Source: JBCFAY01 sp038562375
GTDB taxonomy: Bacteria; Bacillota; Clostridia; Christensenellales; CAG-138
Assembly: GCA_038562375.1 (NCBI GenBank)
Contig: JBCFAY010000010.1
Coordinates: forward strand, 1 to 64,000
Length of the DNA: 64,000 nucleotides
Direction of reading: 5' to 3'
Shown here one piece after another: positions 54,006 through 62,512 of this stretch; position 1 is the stretch's first letter; each line of letters opens with the position of its first letter. The notes beneath the pieces are model-generated. The model did no database searches. It saw only the letters and a list, made by a program, of their open reading frames with translations, and was not told the DNA's origin. Made by a program: the position numbers and the translations under genes.

Positions 54006-54268
54006 AGACGGACAGGGATGTTGCGGTACCCATGACGAATGAACGGCGATGTCGCGGCGATGGATGCGCTCCCGCCCGCTCCGGCCCGAGGGGCGGGGCT
54101 TTGGGAAGCTTAAAAGGCCGCGCGCGCATATCTTCGCTCTGATTGCGGTGAAAACCGCGCAAGTCCGCCCGATGCGCGCCGATTGCGCCCCATCGATAAT
54201 ATCTTTGTCGCCAACAATTGAATTTTGGAATGCTCCGCCGCGAAGGGAAAGCGCGGCGCGGTTGCAGT

Positions 54269-55180
54269 TTACGATGCTTCGGCGTTTTCCGCGACGGCGC
54301 TCGGCGCGATCCCGGTTTTGGAGCGCTTCATCCCCGAAAACAGGGTCGCCGCCAGGATCATGCCGCCGCCGACGGCGATGCGCGAAGTGAACGCTTCCCC
54401 GAGCAGCACCACGCCGGAGAGGCAGCCGAAGAGCGATTCGCACCCCAAAAGCAGCGACGCGTGGGTGCTGCTCGCGTGTTTGACGCCGTAATTCTACAGC
54501 AGATAGGCGATCAGCGTGGCGAAAAGGCAGAGAAACGCAAGCGACCCGATCGTTTCGGGCGCCATTTGGAAAGAGAATTGCTCCGTAAACGCTCCGGCGG
54601 CGAAAGCGGCCGCGCCCGCTACCGCGAACTGCAGCATCGTCAGCAGCGTCACGTCCTGCCCCTTAAGGGTAAAGCGTTCCACGAGGGAGAGCTGCAGCGC
54701 GAAGAGCACGCCGCACAGGAGGGTGAGCGCGTCCCCGATGTTGAATCCTCCGATCCCGTCCAGCGATAGCACGGCGATGCCGAGGAAGCACACGCCCGCG
54801 GCAACGAACGTGCCCGGGGAAGGGCGCTTCCCGAGGAAGGCCCAGGCGAAAAAGGGCGCGAGCATCACGTATACCGTGGTGATGAACGCGTTTTTCCCCG
54901 CGGTGGTAAGCGTAAGACCCACCGTCTGCGCAACGAAGGCAAGATATGTCACGATGCCCAGCAGAACGCCGGACAAAAGCGTGCGCGCGTCGGCCTTCAA
55001 AAGCTTTTTCCACACAAATGGGAGAAGGCCCGCAGCGCCCGCGCCGAAGCGCAGGGCGAGCAGGTAGTTGGGCGGTACGACCTCGACGGTGGTTTTCATC
55101 AAAGCGAAGCTGACGCCCCAGATCAGCGCGCACAGGAGCAGCGCGCCGTCGGCGAAAAATATCTTTTGTTTACTCGTCAT
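54269..55180 (-). pseudogene. EamA/DMT family transporter interrupted by an in-frame amber codon
   Basis: The frame encodes ten membrane segments of the drug/metabolite transporter family (WGVSFALMKTTVEVVPPNYL; two EamA repeats) but has a TAG at 54494-54496. Beyond it the same frame continues for 74 codons with the missing last helices (NYGVKHASSTHASLLLGCES, LFGCLSGVVLLGEAF, GGGMILAATLF) to a TAA at 54269. A CAG-to-TAG change in ...AYLL(Q)NYG explains it. Other genes here use TAG as a normal stop, so recoding is unlikely. No ribosome site: a TACAAT -10 sits 7 nt before the ATG. Confidence 0.8.
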
Positions 55181-55187
55181 GCTCGCT

Positions 55188-55216
55188 ATTGTACCTCAGC
55201 GGACGGGCGCGCGCAA
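55188..55216 (-). promoter_or_regulatory. Promoter of the EamA gene, placed for a leaderless transcript
   Basis: On the minus strand: TTGCGC, 17-bp spacer, TACAAT, then 7 nt to the ATG. Confidence 0.6.
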
Positions 55217-55323
55217 GCTCCATCGGCGCGCGGGTGCAAAAACCAAGACCGCCGACGTCCCGAAGCGCGGGAGCGCAAGCTCATCCGCGGGATCCAATAC
55301 GTTTATCGAAAGGCAATGTTCGG

Positions 55324-56688
55324 ATGAAAGATTACTGCCAGGACTTAACCCAGGGGAATGTGACCAAGCAGCTGATCAAGTTTGCTCTGCCGTTCATACT
55401 CTCGAATTTCATACAGGCGCTCTATTCCATAACGGATATGCTGATCATGGGCTGGGTCCAGGGCTCGGCGGGAATTTCCGCGGTGGGGATGGGCGCCCAG
55501 GTGGCGTTGATCGTCACCAACGGCATCATCGGCCTCACCGTCGGCGGCACGGTGCTCATCGCGCAGTACATGGGCGCAAAACGCCGGGAGGACGTATCCG
55601 AAACGGTGTCTACGGTCATCACGTTCTCCCTGTTCGCGGGTCTTTGCGTCACCGCGGTGATGCTTTTGCTCAACGGGCCGCTGTTAAGGCTGATCAACGC
55701 GCCGGAGGAATCCTTCGCCATGGCCAAGAGCTATACGGACGTGTGCATGGGCGGCGCGGTGTTCATCTTCCTCTACAACGGGATCAGCGCCGTGATGCGC
55801 GGCATGGGCGATTCGAAGCGCCCGGTCTATTTCGTCGCGATCGCCGCGGTGATCAACGCGATATTGTGCGCGCTCTTTGTGGCGGTGTTCGATATGGGCG
55901 CGGCGGGCTCCGCGCTCGCGACCGTGATCGCCCAGATGCTCTCGGTGGTGATCGCCTGCGTTTACCTTGGCCGCAACGGGTTCGTGTTCGATTTCAAGCT
56001 CAAAAGCTTCCGCCTGTTCAGCGACAAGCTCAGAGGCATGATCCGCATCGGCCTGCCCAACGCCGTACAGCAGATGCTGGTGTCCGTGTCGTTCCTTCTG
56101 CTGCTGGGCGTGATCAACGTGTTCGGGATCCACGCTTCCGCCGCCGCCAACGTCGCCTCAAAGATCAGCGCGTTCGCGATCATGCCGACGCTGGCGATCA
56201 GCTCGGCGATCGCGTCGATGGCGGGGCAGAACATCGGCGCCGGGCTGTATGAGCGCGCGTACGACACGATGAAGCACGGGGTGCGGATGGCCGTAATCAT
56301 CGCCATCGCCGTTACATTGCTCGCGGAACTTTTCCCCGCGCAATTGATCAGCATCTTTACGAGCGACCCGGAGGATATCCGCGTCGGCGTCGAATACTTC
56401 AGGTTCTATTGTATGGACTGGCTTTTCGTGGCCTTTTTGATCAACATGAACGGCCTGGTCATCGGGGCGGGGCATACGCTCTTCACGATGCTCAACTCCC
56501 TTTTGAGCTCGGTGCTGCTGCGCGTGCCGCTCGCGTACCTGTTCGGCATTGCGATGGGCAAGGGCATCTCCGGCATCGGGTTGGCCAACGGCATCAGCCC
56601 GATCCTACCGCTGTGCATCGCGTTCTGGTATATCCGGACGAACCGCTGGAAATCCGAGAAGGGCAAGCGCATTATCATCGTGGAATAA
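55324..56688 (+). CDS. MATE family efflux transporter
   Basis: The 454-residue protein has twelve membrane segments in two MatE halves. The opening QGNVTKQLIKFALPFILSNF, YSITDMLIMGW, and GISAVMRGMGDSKRPVYF are typical of the Clostridial MATE group. It exports cationic compounds by Na+ or H+ antiport; the substrate is unknown. Start chosen at the ATG preceded by AAAGG; the longer frame upstream runs back over the EamA promoter. Confidence 0.93.
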   Translation: MKDYCQDLTQGNVTKQLIKFALPFILSNFIQALYSITDMLIMGWVQGSAGISAVGMGAQVALIVTNGIIGLTVGGTVLIAQYMGAKRREDVSETVSTVITFSLFAGLCVTAVMLLLNGPLLRLINAPEESFAMAKSYTDVCMGGAVFIFLYNGISAVMRGMGDSKRPVYFVAIAAVINAILCALFVAVFDMGAAGSALATVIAQMLSVVIACVYLGRNGFVFDFKLKSFRLFSDKLRGMIRIGLPNAVQQMLVSVSFLLLLGVINVFGIHASAAANVASKISAFAIMPTLAISSAIASMAGQNIGAGLYERAYDTMKHGVRMAVIIAIAVTLLAELFPAQLISIFTSDPEDIRVGVEYFRFYCMDWLFVAFLINMNGLVIGAGHTLFTMLNSLLSSVLLRVPLAYLFGIAMGKGISGIGLANGISPILPLCIAFWYIRTNRWKSEKGKRIIIVE

Positions 56689-56775
56689 GCGGGTTCAGAG
56701 CTTGTTTCCACAGCCGGAGCAGCGGGCCGTGCCCGAGAACAAACCGGGATTGCTTACAATTTCGAGCTGCTACCC

Positions 56776-57651
56776 CTACCGGCCCGCTTTTTTTATTGTC
56801 TCTCGTAATACGTTTGCCCAGGGTATCGGATTGCTCATATACTCGCCGTGATGTCCGGGAAACGCGACAAAATCGCAGGAGAGCCTGTCGGCCAGTAATT
56901 TCGCTGCTTCGGCATACCAGGCATTTTTCTTTAGTCCGTATTGCCCGCAACCAATAAAGATTTTAACGCCGCTGTTCCTGAGAGCCTCAAAATCCGGCCT
57001 ATATCCTGTAACAGGCAATAACTCATTAAAGATCAATATGTCGGTTGCTTCTTTTGACGCAATGCGCTCCACAGTACATGTCGTTTTATCCTGTTTCATA
57101 TATTTAGGTACTTTCATGGTCGCCATCATTAACCGGACAGCGGGCAATTCAACGCCAAAATAGAATTTCATCGCGCCCCATGCCGCACCCTTTCGTTTTC
57201 CAAGCGCATAACAGGATTTGAAGAATTCATGCCACCTTACGGCTTCGGCGTCGGGAAGCACCGACGGAACGGCGGCCTCATGGATAATTGCGGCATCAAC
57301 CGCCTCCGGATAAGCGGTTGCCAGATCAAGTGCGATCACCGCGCCGCTGCTGTTGCCGACCACGATTGCGGACGTTTCCCCGGCGGCGTTTAACACGGCG
57401 ACGGCGTCCCGACTCTGTTGACGTATATCAAAATCATTCGGGAAATTCTTTGTGCTTCTGGTATTTGCACGCCTGTCGTATGTAATAACCTTATACTCAT
57501 CGGCCAGAATGCAGGCCACGGGATAATAACCGTCGCCATTGCCGCCTGCGGGAGCAATAAATAAAAGCGGCTTTCCTTCGCCGCGTACTTTGTAATAAAG
57601 CTCGTCTCCTTCCGTCGACACTGTTCCATCGTAGAACGTAACGCCGCTCAT
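56776..57651 (-). CDS. Alpha/beta hydrolase
   Basis: The 291-residue protein has an oxyanion region FIAPAGG near residue 32, YDRRANTRSTKNF, nucleophile Ser in VVGNSSGAVIALD (GxSxG, about residue 100) and a late catalytic His in FPGHHGEYM. The substrate is unknown. It starts 1 nt after the TetR-type regulator stop, and AAGGAGG for this gene lies inside the end of the regulator gene, so the two are co-translated and the regulator probably controls it. Confidence 0.9.
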   Translation of the reverse strand: MSGVTFYDGTVSTEGDELYYKVRGEGKPLLFIAPAGGNGDGYYPVACILADEYKVITYDRRANTRSTKNFPNDFDIRQQSRDAVAVLNAAGETSAIVVGNSSGAVIALDLATAYPEAVDAAIIHEAAVPSVLPDAEAVRWHEFFKSCYALGKRKGAAWGAMKFYFGVELPAVRLMMATMKVPKYMKQDKTTCTVERIASKEATDILIFNELLPVTGYRPDFEALRNSGVKIFIGCGQYGLKKNAWYAEAAKLLADRLSCDFVAFPGHHGEYMSNPIPWANVLRETIKKAGR

Positions 57652-57652
57652 G

Positions 57653-58252
57653 CTAAGACCTCCTTATACCGTCGCGGATTATTTTTAAGAATGCTTCCAT
57701 TCTTTTTTGATAGGCGTTCCCGTCTGAACCTATGGTATAGAATGTTTCTTTTGAAAGCAGGTAAACCATGTCGATGACGGCCGCGGCGTCAACATCCTCG
57801 CGAACCAGCCCGCGCTGCTTATCCCGTTCAAAAAGTTTGATTACCGCCCGCTTGTGTTCTTCCTGCAATTCAAAAAATTTTTTGACGAACGGATCGCTTT
57901 CTTTGGACTGTATCATTGTAATACGCGTATATTCGGGTCTGGAGCTGTTAAGTTCAATGGTGGAGGCAAGTCTGTTTGCAAACTGAGTCAAGGCGTCACA
58001 ATCGCTGTAGTCCGCCATATTCTTCTGTTCGATAGCTTTGATTTCCGCTGTAATCTTTTCAAGGACGAACACAAATAGATCCGCCTTGTCATTGAAATAC
58101 TGATAGAAACTCCCTCTGGGTATACCTGCTGATTTTACAATTTGGTTGATAGACGCATCGCTGTATCGTTGTGTCGAAAACTCTTGAACAGCCGCTTCAA
58201 AAATAGTTTTTTGTTTGCTCTCCGGCAGGTTATAGAATGTTTCTTTAGGCAT
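57653..58252 (-). CDS. TetR/AcrR family transcriptional regulator
   Basis: The 199-residue protein has an N-terminal helix-turn-helix DASINQIVKSAGIPRGSFYQYFNDKADLF (about residues 31-60) and a helical ligand domain. It is autoregulated by inference: two overlapping palindromes cover its -35 box. The co-transcribed alpha/beta hydrolase would be its main target. Start chosen at the ATG preceded by GAGGAGG. Confidence 0.93.
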   Translation of the reverse strand: MPKETFYNLPESKQKTIFEAAVQEFSTQRYSDASINQIVKSAGIPRGSFYQYFNDKADLFVFVLEKITAEIKAIEQKNMADYSDCDALTQFANRLASTIELNSSRPEYTRITMIQSKESDPFVKKFFELQEEHKRAVIKLFERDKQRGLVREDVDAAAVIDMVYLLSKETFYTIGSDGNAYQKRMEAFLKIIRDGIRRS

Positions 58253-58272
58253 AACACACCTCCTCAACAAGC

Positions 58273-58301
58273 AGTATAGCATGCCTCACCGCATATGACA
58301 A
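58273..58301 (-). promoter_or_regulatory. Promoter of the tetR-hydrolase operon
   Basis: On the minus strand: TTGTCA, 17-bp spacer, TATACT; the -35 lies inside the operator. Confidence 0.7.
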
Positions 58302-58327
58302 TACTGTCATATGACAATACTGTCATA
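58294..58327. promoter_or_regulatory. Double operator for the TetR-type regulator
   Basis: Two copies of TATGACA-ATAC-TGTCATA overlap by 2 bp (58294-58311 and 58310-58327), centres 16 bp apart, next to the -35 of the regulator gene. The arms fit a TetR-type dimer, and the spacing fits two dimers side by side. Confidence 0.8.
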
Positions 58328-58697
58328 AAATATATTTCCAAAGAATATTTCCTATGAACAATCCTCGGCAGTACCATCGACATATCTGCTCTTTGTAATT
58401 GCCCGAACTTCTCTCGCCAACACGGTGTTTTGCTTTGATGGATGATTGCATGGTGAAACAACACATACACGGTTGATCATACACACATAACATTATTGAC
58501 AATGACGCTGCTTTAAATGGCAAAAAGCCGCGCATCAAAAAGCAAAACCAGCCCCGGGGCTGGTTTTGTTTTTCATAAAGGGCGGATGCAGGTTTTAACG
58601 GGCGTTCGGGCAACGCCGCCGCATTGGTTTTTGGGGGCCGATCCTCCGGGCGGCAGGCGGCAAAAAGCGGCCGGACGGCGCTCCCGTTCCATGCGCG
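58328..58697. other. Intergenic region between tetR and iorB
   Basis: Only the terminator palindrome at 58536-58573 is recognisable. The remaining sequence has no open frame with a ribosome site on either strand. Confidence 0.5.
58536..58573. terminator. Terminator of iorAB
   Basis: Perfect 24-bp palindrome built on AAAACCAGCCCC, with TTTTGCTTTTT on the minus strand and TTTTGTTTTT on the plus strand. Confidence 0.85.
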
Positions 58698-59270
58698 CTA
58701 CAGCGCGCGGCCCCTGTGGAACGCCTGCTTGTTGATCTCGAGGAACTTCGGCTTGACGTTCTTTTCGAGCGCGTCCATCCATTCTTCCTCCGAAAACGGA
58801 AGGCTCTTGGAGAGCACTCCGAGGAGCACCGTGTTCGCGGCCTTTGCCGTTCCGCATTCGGAAGCGATTTGGGTGGCGTCGAGCGCGACGACGTTCTTTG
58901 CGTTCGCGCGGATCTGCTCGATGCAGTCGTCGGGGTATTGGGCAGCCCCCACGACGACGGGCATTGGCATGATGCGCTGCGTGTTGACGATCATCGTTCC
59001 GTCCGCCCTCAGGTACGGGAGAGCGCGCAGCGCCTCCAGGCTTTCAAAAGCGAGCACGACGTCCGCCTGCTCCTGCTCGACGATCGAGGAATAGAGCTTT
59101 GCGTCATTGCTCATGCGCACATAGGTGACGACGCTGCCGCCGCGCTGGCTCATGCCGTGCACCTCGCTCACGCGCACGTCGTACCCGGCGCAAAGCGCGA
59201 GATGCCCGAGCACTTTGCTCGCAAGCAGCGTTCCCTGGCCGCCTACGCCGATGATGACAAGGTTGATCAT
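58698..59270 (-). CDS. iorB: Indolepyruvate ferredoxin oxidoreductase, beta subunit
   Basis: The 190-residue gamma/beta-type subunit has IIGVGGQGTLLASKVLG near residue 5, VSEVHGMSQRGGSVVTYVR (about 35-53) and NTVLLGVLSK. With IorA it oxidatively decarboxylates aryl pyruvates from aromatic amino acids to aryl-acyl-CoA, reducing ferredoxin. It starts 5 nt after the iorA stop. No strong ribosome site of its own (CTCTCCTTTC region suggests GAAAGGAGAG just inside iorA end). Confidence 0.93.
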   Translation of the reverse strand: MINLVIIGVGGQGTLLASKVLGHLALCAGYDVRVSEVHGMSQRGGSVVTYVRMSNDAKLYSSIVEQEQADVVLAFESLEALRALPYLRADGTMIVNTQRIMPMPVVVGAAQYPDDCIEQIRANAKNVVALDATQIASECGTAKAANTVLLGVLSKSLPFSEEEWMDALEKNVKPKFLEINKQAFHRGRAL

Positions 59271-59275
59271 ACGGT

Positions 59276-61006
59276 TCACTCTCCTTTCACGCCGAGCGCG
59301 CCGAACCGGCAGACGCTCGCGCACAGCCCGCAGCCGACGCACTGCGTTTCATCGATGAGCACGCCCTTTTCGAGGCTCAGTATCGCGGGGCAGCCGATCT
59401 TCATGCACATCTTGCAGTTGGTGCACTTTTCAAGGTCGCAGAAATAGGGCGTTCCCGGCTGCTTTACGATCAAAGCGCAGGGGCGCTGCGAAATGATGAC
59501 GGAGGGCTCCTCGCGCGCGGTCTCCTCCCTGAGCGCCGCTTCGAGCGCCTTGAGATCGAACGGGTCGACGATCCTCACGTGCTTGATGCCCATCGCGTCG
59601 CAGAGCTTGACAAGGTCGAGCTTCGGCGCGGGATTGCCGCGCAGGTCGAACCCGTTGGCGGGGTTGTTCTGGTGCCCGGTCATGCCGGTGATCGAGTTGT
59701 CCGCGATGATGAGCGTACCGACCGAGTGGTTGTACGCCATGTTGAGCATCCCGGTCAGGCCGCTGTGGCAGAAGGTCGAGTCGCCGATGACCGCAACGGT
59801 CTTTTTCGCCTGCTCGGGGCCGCGCGCCTTTTCCATGCCGTGCGCCATGCCGATGGACGCGCCCATGCACACGCAGGTGTCCACCGCGTTGAGCGGGGGC
59901 AGCGCGCCGAGCGTGTAGCAGCCGATATCGGCGCACACGATGAGCTTTAGTTTGTTGATCACGTGGTACAATCCGCGGTGCGGGCAGCCGGGGCAGAGCA
60001 CCGGCGGGCGCATGGGGATACCCGCTGTGTGGAGCGGGCCGGGCGCTTTTGCGCCCGCGAACTTCGCCGCGATCCTGCGGGCGAACAGCTCGCCCTGCGC
60101 GCTGTCCTTGCCCTTGCACGGGATGCCCCAGGCCTTGATCGCGTCCTCGTAGAACGGCTCGCCGTCCTCGATGACGACGAGTTCCTCTACGCCCGCGGCG
60201 AACGAGCGGATGAGTTCCTCCGGGAGCGGGTACGCGAGGCCGAGCTTTAATACCGACGCTTCGGGAAGCGCTTCCTTCACATAGTTGTACGCCGCGCCGG
60301 AGGTGATCACGCCGAGCTTTTTGCCGCCCGGCTCGACGCGGTTGACGCTCAATGTGTTCGCTTCGGCCGCGAGACGAGTCTCGCGATCCTCGACGACCCG
60401 ATGCCGCGCGATCATGTTGGCGGGCATGGAGACGAACTTCTTGGGATCCTTGACATACGGGCGCAGAGGCGCCTCGACGCGCTCGCCGAGCTCCACCGGC
60501 GTGCGTGCGTGCGCAACGCGCGTGGTGACGCGCAGTATCACCGGGGTATCGTATTTTTCGCTCAATTCGCACGCGATTTTGACGAAGTCCTTGCATTCCT
60601 CGGAGTCGGACGGATCGAGCACCGGCACGTGCGCGGCGCGCGCGAGCATGCGGGTGTCCTGCTCGTTCTGGGAGGAGTGCATCCCCGGATCGTCCGCGAC
60701 GACGATCACGAGCCCCGCGTTGACCCCGGTATAGGAGGCGGTGAAAACCGGGTCCGCCGCGACGTTGAGGCCGACATGCTTCATGCAGGCCATGGCGCGC
60801 GCTCCCGCGGCCGCAGCGCCGAGCGCGACCTCGACGGCGACCTTTTCGTTGGGCGCCCATTCGCAGTAAACCTCGGGATAATTGGCGATGTTCTCGCTGA
60901 TTTCGGTGCTCGGGGTCCCCGGATACGCGCTGGTGACGCGGATCGAGGCTTCGTACACGCCCCGTGCGATGGCTTCGTTGCCAAGCATGAGCTGTTTCAA
61001 CGGCAT
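59276..61006 (-). CDS. iorA: Indolepyruvate ferredoxin oxidoreductase, alpha subunit
   Basis: The 576-residue subunit has LMLGNEAIARGVYEA at the start, SAYPGTPSTEI, the TPP site GDSTFCHSGLTGM and a C-terminal 2x[4Fe-4S] domain (CTNCKMCMKIGCP and CVGCGLCASVC). It binds TPP and passes electrons to ferredoxin. The AAGGAGG is only 2 nt from the ATG at 61006. A TTG two codons further (61000) has ideal spacing and would give L/M-KQLMLGNEA, the usual family beginning, so the true start may be that TTG. Confidence 0.95.
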   Translation of the reverse strand: MPLKQLMLGNEAIARGVYEASIRVTSAYPGTPSTEISENIANYPEVYCEWAPNEKVAVEVALGAAAAGARAMACMKHVGLNVAADPVFTASYTGVNAGLVIVVADDPGMHSSQNEQDTRMLARAAHVPVLDPSDSEECKDFVKIACELSEKYDTPVILRVTTRVAHARTPVELGERVEAPLRPYVKDPKKFVSMPANMIARHRVVEDRETRLAAEANTLSVNRVEPGGKKLGVITSGAAYNYVKEALPEASVLKLGLAYPLPEELIRSFAAGVEELVVIEDGEPFYEDAIKAWGIPCKGKDSAQGELFARRIAAKFAGAKAPGPLHTAGIPMRPPVLCPGCPHRGLYHVINKLKLIVCADIGCYTLGALPPLNAVDTCVCMGASIGMAHGMEKARGPEQAKKTVAVIGDSTFCHSGLTGMLNMAYNHSVGTLIIADNSITGMTGHQNNPANGFDLRGNPAPKLDLVKLCDAMGIKHVRIVDPFDLKALEAALREETAREEPSVIISQRPCALIVKQPGTPYFCDLEKCTNCKMCMKIGCPAILSLEKGVLIDETQCVGCGLCASVCRFGALGVKGE

Positions 61007-61059
61007 GTCCTCCTTGCTGTGCGGGCAAATCAATAGTCTTGTCCAACCGACAATAATAT

Positions 61060-61089
61060 ATTATATAACACAAGGGCGCCTTTGTGCAA
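61060..61089 (-). promoter_or_regulatory. Promoter of iorAB
   Basis: On the minus strand: TTGCAC, 18-bp spacer, TATAAT. The -35 touches the end of a stem-rich structure that lies immediately upstream. Confidence 0.6.
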
Positions 61090-61440
61090 AAGGGAATGCG
61101 TACCGCATTTCGCAAAAGTGACTTGCGTCCCTTTTGCGAGATTTTACAGGAACCGCCTGTACCTTCGGTACAGCCGGCGGTTCCTGAGAAGAAAGCCTTG
61201 CGGGGCAAGGCAAGTTTCCGACGGCCCGCAGGCCTAGTGCCCGCAGGCGTCTCCCGCCGGAGGGCCGCTCGCGCCGCACAGGTGCCCCAGGGCATCCTCT
61301 CTTGCCGCTTGTGCGGCAATTCACCTTGTTCGCCGCTCACGAATAAAGCCTCCATTCAGTGAACCGTGGCTGAGACCCTCCGAACCACCCAAGTTTTTCG
61401 GCAGGCTGAAGCGGCGATCCCGATGGGATCGCCGCATCTT
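61086..61440. other. Stem-rich non-coding region upstream of iorAB
   Basis: It carries a series of stable foldbacks: GCAAAAGGG/CCCTTTTGC (61086-61137) enclosing two smaller hairpins; a hairpin of more than 15 bp, CAGGAACCGCC/GGCGGTTCCTG with apical TGTAC/GTACA (61147-61186); TGCCGC/GCGGCA; and GCGGCGATCCC/GGGATCGCCGC near 61415-61440. Open frames here have no ribosome sites and arginine/proline-rich shadow composition. It may be a structured RNA, or a repeat block. I cannot assign a known RNA family. Confidence 0.55.
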
Positions 61441-61487
61441 AAATATAGTAAGTTAAATTGGGTTCCGTATTATCGATCGGGTTCTTC

Positions 61488-62222
61488 TTACGCGCCCATG
61501 CGGTCGCGGATGCCGCGCGCGACGTCGGGATAGTTGGTGATGACTGCCGTGCACCCCGCGCCGATGCATTTTTCGAGGTATTCGGGCGTGTTTACCGTCC
61601 AGACGTTGAGCTCGAGGCCTTCTTTCAGGCAGTTTTCGAAGAGCCCGGGCATCAGCAGCGCCCGAAACTGCGGGTGCAGGGCGTTTGCATCCATATATTT
61701 TGCGTACACCCAGGGATCGGCGAGGATGCCGCTGTACAGAAGGCCGATTTTGCAGCCAGGATCGAACGAGCGCAGCGTGCGCAGCGAATAGTGGTTGAAG
61801 GACGAGTAGAGGATGCGCCCGGCCATCCCGGCCTGCTTTTGAAGCTCGACGAGAGCGCTTTCGATGCCGGGGTAGAGGACGATGTCGCTCTTGATCTCGA
61901 CGTTGATTTTAAGGCCGGTCGGCGTGAGAAGCGCGTAAACCTCCTCGAGCGTCGGGATCTTTTCGCCCGCGAAACCGTCTACGCCGAAGGAGAAATCGAG
62001 CTCCCTGAGCTCTTTGAGCGTCTTGTCCCGCACGTAGCCCCTGCCGTTCGAGGTCCGGTCGACCGTTTCGTCGTGGATGACGACGAGACGCCCGTCCCGG
62101 GAAAGGTGCACGTCGAGCTCTATGCCGTCCGCGCCCATGTCGATCGCGCGGCGGAACGCGGCGATCGTGTTCTCCGGCGCATAGCCCGACGCGCCCCGGT
62201 GTGCGTAAACCTGAGTCTTCAT
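61488..62222 (-). CDS. Glycerophosphodiester phosphodiesterase
   Basis: The 244-residue enzyme has the GDPD core: YAHRGASGYAPENTIAAF (His-Arg-Gly and Glu-Asn-Thr), GADGIELDVHLSRDGRLVVIHDE with catalytic Glu, Asp and His, and later NVEIKSD and WTVN. There is no signal peptide, so it is cytoplasmic and probably recycles phospholipid head-group diesters to glycerol-3-phosphate. GGAGG precedes the ATG. Confidence 0.95.
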   Translation of the reverse strand: MKTQVYAHRGASGYAPENTIAAFRRAIDMGADGIELDVHLSRDGRLVVIHDETVDRTSNGRGYVRDKTLKELRELDFSFGVDGFAGEKIPTLEEVYALLTPTGLKINVEIKSDIVLYPGIESALVELQKQAGMAGRILYSSFNHYSLRTLRSFDPGCKIGLLYSGILADPWVYAKYMDANALHPQFRALLMPGLFENCLKEGLELNVWTVNTPEYLEKCIGAGCTAVITNYPDVARGIRDRMGA

Positions 62223-62259
62223 GCCGCCTCCGTTGATGAAAAGGAATTTTCCGGGGCCC

Positions 62260-62439
62260 TTACCCCTGGTAGCCGAGCAGCTTCAGGACGAGGAACAGCC
62301 CGATGATGACCGTCAGCGCGCCAAAGAGCGCGGGCAGAAGGGCCGAGCTCTTGTTGCGGCTCTTGCGGTTGAAGCGTATGCTCGCGAACGTCACAAAAGC
62401 GCTCAGAACGAAAAGGATCGCGGCGGTAATACTGTCCAT
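62260..62439 (-). CDS. Small membrane protein (59 residues, two helices)
   Basis: DSITAAILFVLSAFVTFASI forms the first helix, a basic loop RFNRKSRNKSS follows, and LFGALTVIIGLFLVLKLLGY the second. GGAGGAC is well placed before the ATG. It lies 37 bp upstream of the GDPD gene and probably shares its transcript. The family is unknown. Confidence 0.7.
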   Translation of the reverse strand: MDSITAAILFVLSAFVTFASIRFNRKSRNKSSALLPALFGALTVIIGLFLVLKLLGYQG

Positions 62440-62477
62440 ATCTGTCCTCCGTGCGTGGTTTTGGGGCGCGCATCGCG

Positions 62478-62506
62478 TTGCAAATAACAAGGCCGCGCGC
62501 TATAAT
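62478..62506 (+). promoter_or_regulatory. Promoter of queT, placed for a leaderless transcript
   Basis: TTGCAA, 17-bp spacer, perfect TATAAT, then 6 nt (GATGCT) to the ATG. No room for a ribosome site or a preQ1 riboswitch. Confidence 0.7.
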
Positions 62507-62512
62507 GATGCT

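Larger units (their letters stand above)
53872..54268. other. Intergenic region between the MFS and EamA genes
   Basis: It holds the palindrome at 53906-53921 and an outward promoter at 53977-54005 with no recognisable gene downstream on the plus strand. I see no supported open frame. Confidence 0.5.

Noticed and set aside
54494..54496. TAG recoding (for example pyrrolysine) in EamA
   Set aside because: TAG serves as the ordinary stop for other genes in the window, such as ygfK and the DUF2200 gene.
62440..62512. preQ1 riboswitch upstream of queT
   Set aside because: The promoter -10 box ends 6 nt before the start codon, leaving no leader in which a riboswitch could lie.
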